A stretch of 64,000 nt of DNA from Pseudomonas sp. F(2018) (GTDB lineage: Bacteria > Pseudomonadota > Gammaproteobacteria > Pseudomonadales > Pseudomonadaceae). Of this stretch, positions 7,921 to 16,409 are shown piece after piece. Below the pieces are notes generated by a model, which saw nothing but the letters and a program-made list of their open reading frames with translations, was not told where the DNA came from and ran no database searches. How positions within the stretch are numbered: position 1 is the first letter of the stretch; each line of letters begins with the position of its first letter. A program made the position numbers and the translations under genes. The DNA is taken from positions 1 through 64,000 of the forward strand of contig NZ_SCOM01000006.1 of assembly GCF_005508865.1 (NCBI RefSeq), given 5' to 3'.

Positions 7921-8236
7921 CAATCAACCGATCGAACTCCCCCAGCGCCGCCAGCAACCCTCGCGTTTGAGCCTCACTGCCAGGCCAGCTCATTTCTGCC
8001 ATCTCACGAATACCGGAAACCGACGGCAATGGCCCATCGGACTCCAGCAGCTGCTTCATCCGTGGCAGAAAAATCCACTGCAGCCAGGCCCCGAAGTCCA
8101 AGGTATCGACGCAGAACGGCTGTTGGCTGGCCAGCGCCTCGGCAGACGGCGACTCGGCCGACCACATGCCCAGCACACGCAACTCTCGCTCGATCAGCAG
8201 AAGCTGATCGGCCAACGCCGAGAAGCGCGAGTCCAT
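7907..8236 (-). CDS. YqcC family protein
   Basis: This small 109-residue soluble protein is of the YqcC-like family, recognised by the FGAWLQWIFLPRMKQLL segment and an all-helical prediction. The molecular function is not established. Its ATG shares one base with the TGA of the upstream lipoprotein gene (base 8236), so it is co-translated with it, and it is probably the last gene of an mrcB operon. Confidence 0.8.
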   Translation of the reverse strand: MDSRFSALADQLLLIERELRVLGMWSAESPSAEALASQQPFCVDTLDFGAWLQWIFLPRMKQLLESDGPLPSVSGIREMAEMSWPGSEAQTRGLLAALGEFDRLIGSAH

Positions 8237-8949
8237 CAGAGATTGACCCGCGCCCGCTCACGGGCCTGGGCGGCGCCAGCGGGGTCGCCCTGACGCTCAC
8301 GAGCCTGGCCGATCAGGCCCCATAGGCCGGCCTGCAGGGCCGGGCGACCACTGGCGAAGCTCAGACCACGGCGCGCCAGCTGTTCGGCCTGGGCCGCATC
8401 CCCTTGGGCCAGACGCACCTCGGCCAGGCGATAGAGCACCTGCGGCTCCCGCGGGGCGATGCGCTGGGCACGCTCCAGGCTGGACGAAGCGCCTTCCAGA
8501 TCACCACTGCCCTGTTGCTGCTGGGCACTGGTGAGCAGCGCTAGCACCGGACCATCCAGCTGCTCATCACCGGCCAGGCTACCGCCAGTGGGAATGCCAC
8601 TGGGCGCGCTAGGCTGCTGATAGGCACCCGCGCTGGAAATCGGACCACTGCTCAGCGGCGCCGAACCGTAGGTAGCCGGCGTCGCGCTGCTGCCATCCGG
8701 ATAGGTTTCCAGCGGCGCGGACGTCACGCCGCCCGGCACCATTACCACCACGCCGGAATCCTCCGGCAGGCTCTGGGGCTGCGCCTGTTGCGGCTGGGCA
8801 CTCGTTGCGCCGCGGCCGGCGAAGGCGCCCTGCTCGTCTTCCATCAGGCGACCTGAGGAGTCCTGCACCGGAATCGCCCCCCTGGGCACACTGGCACATC
8901 CGGACAGAACCGCCGACGCCAGCATCACGCAAACCCACCACTTAGCCAT
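8236..8949 (-). CDS. lpoP: TPR outer-membrane lipoprotein beside mrcB, probable PBP1B activator (LpoP-like)
   Basis: This 237-residue lipoprotein has a signal ending in the lipobox LSGC (cysteine about residue 18), a Gly/Ser/Pro/Gln-rich linker to about residue 125, and a C-terminal tetratricopeptide region (SSLERAQRIAPREPQVLYRL, then LAQGDAAQAEQLARRGL). In P. aeruginosa a TPR lipoprotein called LpoP activates PBP1B; I recall it being associated with the PBP1B gene. This gene follows mrcB by 23 bp, and the long linker would let an outer-membrane anchored domain cross the wall. The identification rests on architecture and context, so the symbol is tentative. Confidence 0.72.
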   Translation of the reverse strand: MAKWWVCVMLASAVLSGCASVPRGAIPVQDSSGRLMEDEQGAFAGRGATSAQPQQAQPQSLPEDSGVVVMVPGGVTSAPLETYPDGSSATPATYGSAPLSSGPISSAGAYQQPSAPSGIPTGGSLAGDEQLDGPVLALLTSAQQQQGSGDLEGASSSLERAQRIAPREPQVLYRLAEVRLAQGDAAQAEQLARRGLSFASGRPALQAGLWGLIGQARERQGDPAGAAQARERARVNL

Positions 8950-8972
8950 GCATTTTTCTCACTTCAGCGAAT

Positions 8973-11291
8973 TCAGTTGAGCCAACCACGCACCCAGTCC
9001 ATCACGTTGTCCGCCGGCGCCTCCAGCAGGCCGCAAGGCTGACCGGGAGCCGGCTCGCTGCCACGGATATAGGGTATTTCCACGGCATTCGGGCAGCCAG
9101 CGGCGGAGCCCTGGCCGCTATAAGCGTCCACCCAGGCCGGCGTGACATTGTCCGGCATCGGCATGTCCAGCGGCAGCGGGTCGGCCTTTTTCATGAAACC
9201 GGTCCAGACCTGCAGAGCGCCGGTGGCGCCGGTCAGCGGTGTCGTGCCGTTGTCGTCGCGGCCCATCCATACCACTGCCAGCAGATCCTGACTGAAGCCG
9301 GCGAACCAGCTGTCACGCGAGTCGTTGCTGGTACCGGTCTTGCCAGCCAGATTCAGCGACGCCGGTAGCTGACTGTACACCGAGCGCCCGGTGCCTTCGC
9401 GCATCACTCGTTGCATGGCGTTCTGCACCAGGTAGATGGCACCCGGATCGAAACGCTGCTGGATCTGGAAGGGGTAGCGCTTGAGCGGCTCGCCCTCGGC
9501 GGCCAGCACACTGCGAATACCGCGCAACGGCGTATTGAAGCCGCCGTTGGCCAGGGTCTGGTACATGGTGGCCACTTCCATCGGGCTCAGCGCGCCAGCG
9601 CCCAGCAGCATCGACGGATAGGCCGGCCACTCGCGCTCGACGCCCAGGCGCTCGAGGGTTTTGAGCACATTCGGCACGCCCAGTTCCAGGCCCAGCTTGG
9701 CAGTCGACAGGTTGTAGGAGTTGGCCAGGCCCTGATAGAGATAGATGGAACCGTGGGCCTTGCCGTCGTAGTTCTTCGGCCGCCAGACCTGGCCATCCTG
9801 GCCCTTCACCGAGAACGGCGTGTCCTCCAGCCAGCTAGTCAGGGTGTACTGGCTCGGACGCTCAAGGGCGGTGAGATACACGGCCGGCTTGATCAGCGAG
9901 CCGATCGGTCGATTGGCGTCCAGCACCCGGTTGAAACCGGCGAAGCGCGGCTGGCGACTGCCGATCAGCGCCTGTATTTCGCCAGTCTCCGGATTGGTCA
10001 CCACCATGGCCGCTTCCACTTCGTCCACACCCTTGCGCCCGGACAAGCGCTTGAGGGTCTCGCCCAGCGCCGACTCGGCCTTGAGCTGCAGGATCGGATC
10101 GAAGCTGGTGAAGATGCGCAGGCCTTCTTCGGTCAGGTCTTCCTCGCGGTAGTCCTCGCGCAGTTGGCGCTTGACCAGATCGAGGAAGCCGGGGAACGAG
10201 CTGTCGGCCAGGCTACCGCGCTTGGTCACGCCCAGCGGCTTCTGCTTGGCTGCCTCGGCCACTTCGGCGGTGACCACGCCCTGCTCCGCCAGCAGATCGA
10301 GCACCAGGTTGCGGCGCTTGAGCGCCAGCTCCGGGTTGCGCCGCGGATTGTATACGGTCGGCCCCTTGACCATGCCGACCAGCAGGGCCACCTGCTCTAG
10401 CTTCAGCTCGCCGAGCGGCTGACTGAAGAAGTACTGGCTGGCCAGACCGAAACCATGCACAGCGCGCTGGCCGTCCTGACCGAGGAACACCTCGTTGAGG
10501 TAGGCCTCGAGGATCTCCTTCTTGTCGTAGTGCAGCTCCAGCAGCACCGCCATCATGGCTTCGGTCAGCTTGCGGGTCAGGCTGCGCTCGCTGGTGAGGT
10601 AGAAGTTCTTCACCAACTGCTGGGTCAGGGTACTGCCGCCCTGGCGCAGCTGGCCGGCCGTGGCGTTGATCCACACGGCGCGGGCGATGCCCTTGGGCGA
10701 CACACCAAAGTGATTGAAGAACTCGCGATCCTCCACCGCCACCAGGGTTTCGACCAGGTAGGGCGGCACCTGATCCAGCTTGATCAGGATTCGATCTTCA
10801 TGGTGCGCCGGGTACAGGCCGCCGATCAGCAGCGGCTCCATGCGCGCCACCGCCAGCTTGGCGCCACTGCCCTGATTGAGGCCGGCCACGTAATCGCCGG
10901 AGAACTTCACCCGCACCCGCTGGGCCGGCTCGTTACCTTCGTAGAACTGGAAGCCGCGGGTATGCAGGTCGACCAGATTGCCGTTCACCGCCGCCGCACC
11001 CGGGCCGTTGGCGGCGCCTTCGCGACGATAGCCGAGGGCATCCAGCTCGGTAAGGAAGTCTTCCTTGCTGAGCTTCTGGCCAACGAACAGCTCCAGCGGC
11101 CGCGCATAGACCTTGGCCGGCACCGTCCAGCGCTTGCCGGAGAATTTCTCCTGCACCACGGCGTCCAGGTAAACGGCGAAACCGGCCAGCAGCACCAGGC
11201 CGACCAGCGACAGTTTGAACAGCCAGCCCAGCCAGGAACGGCTGCTGGCGCGGCGCTTGGCGCCTTTGCGGGGGGTACGGGAACGAGTCAT
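8973..11291 (-). CDS. mrcB: penicillin-binding protein 1B, bifunctional glycosyltransferase/transpeptidase
   Basis: This class A PBP polymerises lipid II and cross-links peptidoglycan. In order it has a basic cytoplasmic tail, one transmembrane helix (about residues 25-45), a UvrB domain 2-like UB2H region, a GT51 glycosyltransferase domain (EDREFFNHFG with the catalytic Glu, and QGGSTLTQQLVKNFYL), and a transpeptidase domain with GSLIKP (SxxK serine), SYN (NSYNLST) and KTGTSND. The length of 772 is normal. The only good -10 (TATAAT at 11300-11305) would put transcription within a few bases of the ATG. Confidence 0.97.
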   Translation of the reverse strand: MTRSRTPRKGAKRRASSRSWLGWLFKLSLVGLVLLAGFAVYLDAVVQEKFSGKRWTVPAKVYARPLELFVGQKLSKEDFLTELDALGYRREGAANGPGAAAVNGNLVDLHTRGFQFYEGNEPAQRVRVKFSGDYVAGLNQGSGAKLAVARMEPLLIGGLYPAHHEDRILIKLDQVPPYLVETLVAVEDREFFNHFGVSPKGIARAVWINATAGQLRQGGSTLTQQLVKNFYLTSERSLTRKLTEAMMAVLLELHYDKKEILEAYLNEVFLGQDGQRAVHGFGLASQYFFSQPLGELKLEQVALLVGMVKGPTVYNPRRNPELALKRRNLVLDLLAEQGVVTAEVAEAAKQKPLGVTKRGSLADSSFPGFLDLVKRQLREDYREEDLTEEGLRIFTSFDPILQLKAESALGETLKRLSGRKGVDEVEAAMVVTNPETGEIQALIGSRQPRFAGFNRVLDANRPIGSLIKPAVYLTALERPSQYTLTSWLEDTPFSVKGQDGQVWRPKNYDGKAHGSIYLYQGLANSYNLSTAKLGLELGVPNVLKTLERLGVEREWPAYPSMLLGAGALSPMEVATMYQTLANGGFNTPLRGIRSVLAAEGEPLKRYPFQIQQRFDPGAIYLVQNAMQRVMREGTGRSVYSQLPASLNLAGKTGTSNDSRDSWFAGFSQDLLAVVWMGRDDNGTTPLTGATGALQVWTGFMKKADPLPLDMPMPDNVTPAWVDAYSGQGSAAGCPNAVEIPYIRGSEPAPGQPCGLLEAPADNVMDWVRGWLN

Positions 11292-11299
11292 GGCGCGGC

Positions 11300-11305
11300 A
11301 TTATA
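11300..11305 (-). promoter_or_regulatory. perfect -10 element just upstream of mrcB
   Basis: TATAAT on the minus strand ends 8 bases before the mrcB ATG. The expected start of transcription would be about 11293, leaving a leader of only two or three bases. The -35 region is poor. Confidence 0.45.
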
Positions 11306-11343
11306 CGCACTTTGCCAGGGGCCGACAGGCGCGCCCCGGCGGT

Positions 11344-11371
11344 TTGCAGAGCGCCTCACAGCGGCCATAAT
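11344..11371 (+). promoter_or_regulatory. candidate promoter of the kinase-fusion gene
   Basis: TTGCAG (11344-11349) and CATAAT (11366-11371) are separated by 16 bp, placing the start of transcription about 30 nt before the GTG at 11410. Confidence 0.4.
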
Positions 11372-11409
11372 GCCGCCTCTTATCGATGCCAGAAGCACAA
11401 GGAAAGACC

Positions 11410-12972
11410 GTGAGCCAAGCCCTGATCGCCGCCCTGCAGAACCCGGCCCTCTACCCCCATCCGGTGGAAGGATTCCAGGTCATCGAGACGCACATCTCCT
11501 GGGTGCTGCTCACTGGTCCCTACGCCTACAAGATCAAGAAGCCGGTCAACTTCGGCTTTCTCGACTTCACCGACCTGAGCAAGCGCCAGCACTTCTGCGG
11601 CGAAGAGCTGCGCCTCAACCAGCGCCTGACCGAGGGCCTGTACCTGGACGTGCTGCCGATCACCGGCAGCGAGAATGCCCCGCAACTGGGCGGTGAAGGC
11701 GCGGCCATCGAGTACGTGCTGAAGATGCGCCAGTTCCCGCAGACCCGACTGCTCAGCGCGGTGCAGTCGCGCGGCGAGCTGACCCCGGCGCATATTGACG
11801 CCTTGGCCCAGCAGATCGCCGACTTCCACGGCCGTACCCCGGCCGTGGCTGTCGATCACCCGCTGTGCGAGCCACAGGCCATCGTCGCGCCGATGCGGCA
11901 GAACTTCGTACAGATCCGCCCGCTGCTGTCCGACGCCGCCGACCTGCGCCAACTCGAGGCCCTGGAAGGTTGGGTGGAAACCAGCATCGCCCGCCTGGAA
12001 CCTCTGCTGGCCCGGCGCGCCGAGGCCGGCGCGATCCGCGAGTGCCATGGCGATATCCACCTGGGCAACGCCACCCTGCTCGACGGCAAGGTCGTGCTGT
12101 TCGACTGCATCGAATTCAACGAGGAATTCCGCCTGATCGACACCGCCCTGGACGCCGCCTTCCTCGCCATGGACCTGGAAGACCGCGGCCTCAAAGCCTT
12201 GTCGCGACGTTTCGTCAGCGCCTGGCTGGAACGCAGCGGCGACTACGACGCCCTGGAGCTGTTCAACCTCTACAAGGCCCACCGCGCCCTGGTGCGAGCC
12301 AAGGTCGCGCTGTTCAGCCTGGCCCACCAGAGCGACGCGGTGCAGAAGGCCGCCACCCTGCGCCAGTACCGCAACTACGCCAACCTGGCGGAAAGCTACA
12401 GCGCCATTCCCACGCCGTTCCTGGCCATCACCAGCGGCGTCTCCGCCGTCGGCAAGAGCCAGGTAGCGCTGCGCCTGGTCGAAGCCCTGGGCGCGATTCG
12501 CCTGCGTTCGGACGTGGAACGCAAGCGCCTGTTCGGCGAGCAGCCGGATGCCGCCAAAGGCGGCTTGAACGACGGCATCTACAGCGCCGAAGCCAGCACC
12601 GCGACCTATGCCCGGCTGCATCAACTGGCGGAAAGCGCCCTGCACGCCGGTTTCCCGGTGGTTCTGGACGCCGCCTACCTCAAGCACGACCAGCGCGCCG
12701 CCGCCTGGCAGGTCGCCGAGCAGAATGGCGCGCCGTTCCTGATCCTCGACTGCCAGGCTCCGCAGGACGTGATCGCCGCCTGGCTGCAGCAACGCCAGGC
12801 CGAGGGCAACGACCCGTCCGATGCCACCCTCGAAGTGATCCAGGCCCAGCAGGCCAGCCGCGACGAACTGAATGCGGACGAGCAGGCCCACAGCCGCCGC
12901 GTCGACACCCACCAGGCGGCTAGCCTGGACGGCCTGATCGACAGCATTCGCCAACGCCTGCCCGGGCTCTGA
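11410..12972 (+). CDS. fusion of APH-like phosphotransferase and P-loop kinase (AAA family) domains
   Basis: This 520-residue protein has two apparent phosphotransfer modules. Residues about 1-330 resemble aminoglycoside-phosphotransferase/kinase folds, with HGDIHLGNATLLDGKVVLFDC-type catalytic and metal-binding loops (HxDxHxxN then D). Residues about 335-520 form a nucleoside-kinase-like P-loop domain with Walker A GVSAVGKS and an SDVERKRLFG segment. The substrate is unknown. The GTG at 11410 has an AAGGAA site 6-7 bp upstream, while an ATG at 11386 lacks one. From memory P. aeruginosa has a homologue at the same place (PA4701). Confidence 0.85.
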   Translation: MSQALIAALQNPALYPHPVEGFQVIETHISWVLLTGPYAYKIKKPVNFGFLDFTDLSKRQHFCGEELRLNQRLTEGLYLDVLPITGSENAPQLGGEGAAIEYVLKMRQFPQTRLLSAVQSRGELTPAHIDALAQQIADFHGRTPAVAVDHPLCEPQAIVAPMRQNFVQIRPLLSDAADLRQLEALEGWVETSIARLEPLLARRAEAGAIRECHGDIHLGNATLLDGKVVLFDCIEFNEEFRLIDTALDAAFLAMDLEDRGLKALSRRFVSAWLERSGDYDALELFNLYKAHRALVRAKVALFSLAHQSDAVQKAATLRQYRNYANLAESYSAIPTPFLAITSGVSAVGKSQVALRLVEALGAIRLRSDVERKRLFGEQPDAAKGGLNDGIYSAEASTATYARLHQLAESALHAGFPVVLDAAYLKHDQRAAAWQVAEQNGAPFLILDCQAPQDVIAAWLQQRQAEGNDPSDATLEVIQAQQASRDELNADEQAHSRRVDTHQAASLDGLIDSIRQRLPGL

Positions 12973-13028
12973 GTCGCGTCCCTCGGGGACTGTCTATACT
13001 GCCGACAGGCCCTGAATGGAGGCACCCC

Positions 13029-13373
13029 ATGAGCCAGCCCCGCCAATTGGATAACCCGCTCTACCGCCTGCTGCGTGACGAGAAGGTTGCCGACTTCAAC
13101 AAGCAGAAACCCAAGGACGGCCCCGTCGACCTGCGCGGCGCCGATCTGCGCGGTCTCGACCTGCGTCTGCTGGAAGCCAGCCGCATCGACTTCACCGACG
13201 CCTATTTCCGTGGCGCCGACCTGCGCGGCCTGGACCTGCGCGAGGCCAACCTGGAAGGCGCCAGCATCGCTCACGCGCAGATCTCCGGCGCCTACTTCCC
13301 GGCCCAGCTGTGCGCCGACGAGATTCTCCTGTCCATGCAGTTCGGCACCCGCATGCGCTATCGCCCCCTCTGA
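13029..13373 (+). CDS. pentapeptide-repeat protein
   Basis: This 114-residue protein contains several A(D/N)LxG-type pentapeptides (LRGADLRGLDLR, FRGADLRGLDLREANLEGA), expected to fold as a short right-handed quadrilateral beta helix. No signal peptide is visible, so it is probably cytosolic. Such short proteins have no general function assigned. A TATACT -10-like element occurs at 12995-13000 and a GGAGG site at 13018-13022. It is followed after 12 bp by a methyltransferase gene, probably on the same transcript. Confidence 0.85.
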   Translation: MSQPRQLDNPLYRLLRDEKVADFNKQKPKDGPVDLRGADLRGLDLRLLEASRIDFTDAYFRGADLRGLDLREANLEGASIAHAQISGAYFPAQLCADEILLSMQFGTRMRYRPL

Positions 13374-13385
13374 CGCCGAGGCTCC

Positions 13386-14147
13386 ATGAGCGAGATCACC
13401 CGCCTGTTCGGCAATCGTGCCGACGCCTATGCCAGCTTCCGCCCGCAATACCCCGACAGCCTGTTTACCTGGCTGGCCGCCAACAGCCCCGGCCAGGAAC
13501 GCGCGCTGGACATCGCCTGCGGCAACGGCCAGGCCAGCCGCCCGCTGCTGCAACACTTCGACCAGGTGCTGGCCTGCGACGGCAGCCCCGAGCAACTGCG
13601 CGCCGCCCCCGACCTGCAAGGCGTCGACTGCTTCGCCGCGGACGCCAGCGCCCAGCCGCTGGCCGATGCCAGCCTCGACCTGATCGTGGTGGCCCAGGCC
13701 CTGCACTGGTTCGCCACGCCGGCGTTCTTCGCCGAGACCCGCCGCCTGCTCAGGCCGGACGGGCTGTTCTGCGCCTGGTGCTATAGCCTGCTGCGCATCG
13801 ACGCTGCGCTGGACACGATGCTCGACGACTTCTACTGGAACACCCTGGGCGGTTACTGGCCCAGCGGTCGCGCCAGCGTCGATGCCGGCTACCGCGATAT
13901 CCAGCCGCCGTTTGCGCGCATCCAGGTGCCGGCCTTCGCCATCGAGCTGGAGTGGGACCTGCAGCAGCTGATGGGCTACCTCGGCACCTGGTCCGCCGTG
14001 CAGAAGCTGGAGCAGGCCAGCGGCCGCGATCCCCTGCCGGAGCTGCTGCCCAGGCTGCGCCAGGCCTGGGGCGACGGGCAGCAAAAGCGTTTTGTGCGTT
14101 GGCCGCTACACTTTCTCGCAGGCCTCCCGACCCGGCCTCATTCGTGA
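13386..14147 (+). CDS. class I SAM-dependent methyltransferase
   Basis: This 253-residue soluble protein has a Rossmann-like methyltransferase domain: motif I ALDIACGNGQASR (about residues 38-50), the acidic strand ACDGSPEQL, and the post-motif region LIVVAQALHWF. That pattern matches the Methyltransf_11/UbiE-like group. The C-terminal half carries the usual lid region. The substrate is not identifiable. It is the second of four closely spaced plus-strand genes leading to cbpA. Confidence 0.85.
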   Translation: MSEITRLFGNRADAYASFRPQYPDSLFTWLAANSPGQERALDIACGNGQASRPLLQHFDQVLACDGSPEQLRAAPDLQGVDCFAADASAQPLADASLDLIVVAQALHWFATPAFFAETRRLLRPDGLFCAWCYSLLRIDAALDTMLDDFYWNTLGGYWPSGRASVDAGYRDIQPPFARIQVPAFAIELEWDLQQLMGYLGTWSAVQKLEQASGRDPLPELLPRLRQAWGDGQQKRFVRWPLHFLAGLPTRPHS

Positions 14148-14173
14148 CTGCGCAAGAGAGGCAAGGAGGCGCC

Positions 14174-14446
14174 ATGAACGATGAACTGCAACACCTGAAG
14201 AACCTGGGCAAGACCTCGGCACAGTGGCTGCACGCGGTAGGCATTCACAGCGCCAACGACCTGCGCCGCCTGGGCGCGGTGGACGCCTACCGGGCGGTGC
14301 GCGCCCGCGGCTTCCGCGCCTCCAAGGTCCTGCTCTATGCGATCGAAGGCGCCTTGCTCGACGTCCACTGGAACGATCTGCCCCCCGGGCTCAAGGCCAG
14401 ACTCAACGGCCAGCTGGACGAACCTGGGGCAAGCAACAAGAGCTAG
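14174..14446 (+). CDS. TfoX C-terminal-domain-like protein
   Basis: This 90-residue protein matches the C-terminal domain of TfoX/Sxy competence regulators: LKNLGKTSAQWLHAVGIHSANDLRRLGAVDAYRAVR, a helix-hairpin-helix-like fold. The N-terminal TfoX domain is absent, so it is a stand-alone short version. AAGGAGG at 14162-14168 precedes the ATG at good spacing. It lies 26 bp after the methyltransferase gene and 106 bp before cbpA. Regulation of competence is not implied. Confidence 0.82.
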   Translation: MNDELQHLKNLGKTSAQWLHAVGIHSANDLRRLGAVDAYRAVRARGFRASKVLLYAIEGALLDVHWNDLPPGLKARLNGQLDEPGASNKS

Positions 14447-14552
14447 CTCACAACCTCCGAGCGGCGGGATTTACCTGTACCACGTCGCCACCTATTGTTG
14501 CGGACACCCGCGTGCCTTATCGTCAGCGCAGCCAGTTCAAGGAATTACCTTT

Positions 14553-15353
14553 ATGTACCTACTCGGGGAGCAACCGGCCTACGCCGACCAGCTGATCCAA
14601 CGCCTGCAGAGCATTCCCACGCAGTTGCTCGACGGGCTGCAGCCCAGCGGTGCCTCCCTGCGTCTGGAACAGGTCGATGACCTGGCGAAGATCCTGCCCG
14701 GCAACCAGCTGTACATCATCGAGAACGGCCTGCTGCACGCCCAGGTCGATGAGCGCCCGCTGTTCTATCTGCAGGAAGGCGACCTGGTCGGCCTGCGCCA
14801 GGGCATCGACCTGCCCAGCTGCCGTTACAGCAGCGAAGAGCAGCTGAGCCTGGTGCCCTATGCGCGCAACGAGGTGTTCAAGCACATCTACGGCAGCGAG
14901 CAGCGCCAGGAGCTGTTCATCCAGTACCTGATCGGCCACACCGCCCTGCTCTCCGACGCCCTGGCTCGCCTCAAGCAGCCGGAAATCCGCCCGGCCACCG
15001 GTTTCCAACACTTCGCCGCCGGCGAAGAGCTGATCCACCAGGGTGATGACGCCGACCACGTGTTCGTGATCATCGAGGGCCACGCCGAGGCCCATGTCGA
15101 TGGGCAGAAGGTCGGCGACGTGCAGAAGGACGAGATCTTCGGCGCCATGGCCGTGTTCACCCGCGAGAAGCGCAGCGCCACGGTGATCGCCAGCGAGCCC
15201 TGCACCGTGATGGTGATCCCCAAGGACCAGTTCCTCAGCCTGATGCAGAGCAACCCGCGCATCGCCCACAGCCTGATCGAGAGCATGGCACGGCGCATCG
15301 ACCTGCTGAACAAGGAAGTCACCCAGCTGCGTACCCAGCTGCAGCCCACCTGA
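14553..15353 (+). CDS. cbpA: CbpA-like cAMP-binding protein
   Basis: This 266-residue protein has two cyclic-nucleotide-binding-like beta-roll domains. The C-terminal one (about residues 150-250) is canonical, with GEELIHQGDDADHVFVI and FGAMAVFTREKRSATV, where the RSA arginine binds the cyclic phosphate. The N-terminal one (about 1-130) lacks those residues and looks degenerate. No DNA-binding helix-turn-helix is present, so it is not a Crp regulator. The location directly upstream of prrF matches cbpA (PA4704) of P. aeruginosa, a Vfr-controlled cAMP-binding protein. It ends in a strong terminator. Confidence 0.85.
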   Translation: MYLLGEQPAYADQLIQRLQSIPTQLLDGLQPSGASLRLEQVDDLAKILPGNQLYIIENGLLHAQVDERPLFYLQEGDLVGLRQGIDLPSCRYSSEEQLSLVPYARNEVFKHIYGSEQRQELFIQYLIGHTALLSDALARLKQPEIRPATGFQHFAAGEELIHQGDDADHVFVIIEGHAEAHVDGQKVGDVQKDEIFGAMAVFTREKRSATVIASEPCTVMVIPKDQFLSLMQSNPRIAHSLIESMARRIDLLNKEVTQLRTQLQPT

Positions 15354-15373
15354 GTCCAGCACTGACGCGCCAG

Positions 15374-15402
15374 ACCCCGGCCCAGGCCGGGGTTTGTTTT
15401 TC
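15374..15402 (+). terminator. rho-independent terminator of cbpA
   Basis: The stem ACCCCGGCC (15374-15382) / GGCCGGGGT (15385-15393) has a two-base loop and is followed by TTGTTTTT. Confidence 0.9.
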
Positions 15403-15423
15403 CGGGCTTTTGCCAACCAGTCG

Positions 15424-15473
15424 AAAATAATTCTCATCCGAGTGTTGACTGCAAAATGAGAATTGTTATTATT
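15424..15473 (+). promoter_or_regulatory. prrF promoter with two Fur-like boxes
   Basis: TTGACT (15445-15450) and TATTAT (15467-15472) are spaced by 16 bp and would start RNA near 15479. A Fur-box-like sequence, AATGAGAATTGTTATTATT (15454-15472), overlaps the whole promoter. A second one in the opposite orientation (AATAATTCTCATCC, about 15426-15439) lies just upstream. Iron-loaded Fur would block RNA polymerase, giving expression only in low iron, as known for PrrF RNAs. Confidence 0.85.
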
Positions 15474-15478
15474 ACCGC

Positions 15479-15595
15479 AACTGGTCGCGAGATCAGCCGA
15501 TAAGCTCAAGAGACCACGCAGTCGGACTCTTCAGATTATCTCCTCATCAGGCTAATCACGGTTATTGACCCGGCACTTTGCCGGGTCTTTTTTTG
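15479..15595 (+). ncRNA. prrF: PrrF iron-responsive small regulatory RNA
   Basis: The sequence matches the PrrF family as I know it from P. aeruginosa: a 5' stem region CTGGTCGCGAGATCAGCCG and the conserved single-stranded core around GTCGGACTCTTCAGATTATC and TCCTCATCAGGCTAATCACGG, which pairs with mRNAs of iron-using enzymes. It ends in a terminator stem GACCCGGCA (15567-15575) / TGCCGGGTC (15579-15587) followed by seven T. PrrF acts with Hfq to spare iron. Only one copy is present, so the heme-responsive PrrH read-through RNA of tandem PrrF1-PrrF2 loci is not expected. Confidence 0.93.
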
Positions 15596-15651
15596 CCTGC
15601 GATTCGCGCGCGTGCCAGCATGGAGAGGACTTCCGCCAGCGGAACACACTC

Positions 15652-16404
15652 ATGGACCGGGCCACCGCGCACCACCTGCAGTCGCTGCACCAGCAGGGCT
15701 TCGCGCTGCTGCGCGGCGTGCTGGATAGCCGCCAGCTCGCCGAGCTGCGTGCCGCCACCGACGCATTGCAGCCGCAGCACTGGGACTACACCGGCCTGGT
15801 CGATCACTACAAGTGCGTGTTCAACCGCGACCCGCTGTGGCTGCCCTATCTGGACCTGCCGGGCGTGATCGAACTGGCGGAGGCGGCGCTCGGTGCCGAC
15901 TGTCATGTGATCGGCCAGACCGCCTGGCGCTGCCATCCCGGCTTCATCGGCGCCGGGCTGCATCTCGACTACCTGGCGATGCAGCTGCCGAGCAGCCTGC
16001 TGAACGATCCGACCTTCGAGCTACCGATGCAGATCTGCACGGCGCAGCTGTACCTGAGCGATATCGACGAGGACCTGTGCCCGACCCTGGTGATTCCCGG
16101 CAGCCACCGCGCCGGTCGGCCGCCGACAGAGGGCGAGCAGGATTGGCGCGGCCACGGACCGCAACCGGTGCTGTGTCGCGCCGGCGACGTGCTGTTCCTG
16201 CGCAGCGAGCTGTGGCACGCCGGCAGCCGAAACCGCACATCCGAGCGCAGCCGCTACCTGCTGCAGGTGCATTACGGCCGACGCATGGTGACGCAGAAGT
16301 TCTCGCCCTATCTGCAGTGGCGCTTCAATCCGCAGGTGTTGGCCGCCTGTACGCCGCGCCAGCTCAGGCTGCTGGGCGACCACGCAGAGGCGGAGTACGA
16401 CTGA
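15652..16404 (+). CDS. phytanoyl-CoA dioxygenase family protein (Fe(II)/2-oxoglutarate type)
   Basis: This 250-residue soluble protein matches the PhyH fold. GLHLDY supplies the His-x-Asp of the facial triad, SELWHAGSRNRTSERSRY supplies the distal His and the arginine that binds 2-oxoglutarate, and PTLVIPGSHRAGRP is the conserved family loop. The substrate is unknown; bacterial members hydroxylate varied small molecules. The frame is open back to 15565, inside prrF, and I chose the ATG at 15652. It lies 57 bp after the prrF terminator and converges on a DUF481 gene five bases away, with no clear promoter of its own. Confidence 0.82.
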   Translation: MDRATAHHLQSLHQQGFALLRGVLDSRQLAELRAATDALQPQHWDYTGLVDHYKCVFNRDPLWLPYLDLPGVIELAEAALGADCHVIGQTAWRCHPGFIGAGLHLDYLAMQLPSSLLNDPTFELPMQICTAQLYLSDIDEDLCPTLVIPGSHRAGRPPTEGEQDWRGHGPQPVLCRAGDVLFLRSELWHAGSRNRTSERSRYLLQVHYGRRMVTQKFSPYLQWRFNPQVLAACTPRQLRLLGDHAEAEYD

Positions 16405-16409
16405 GCGGC

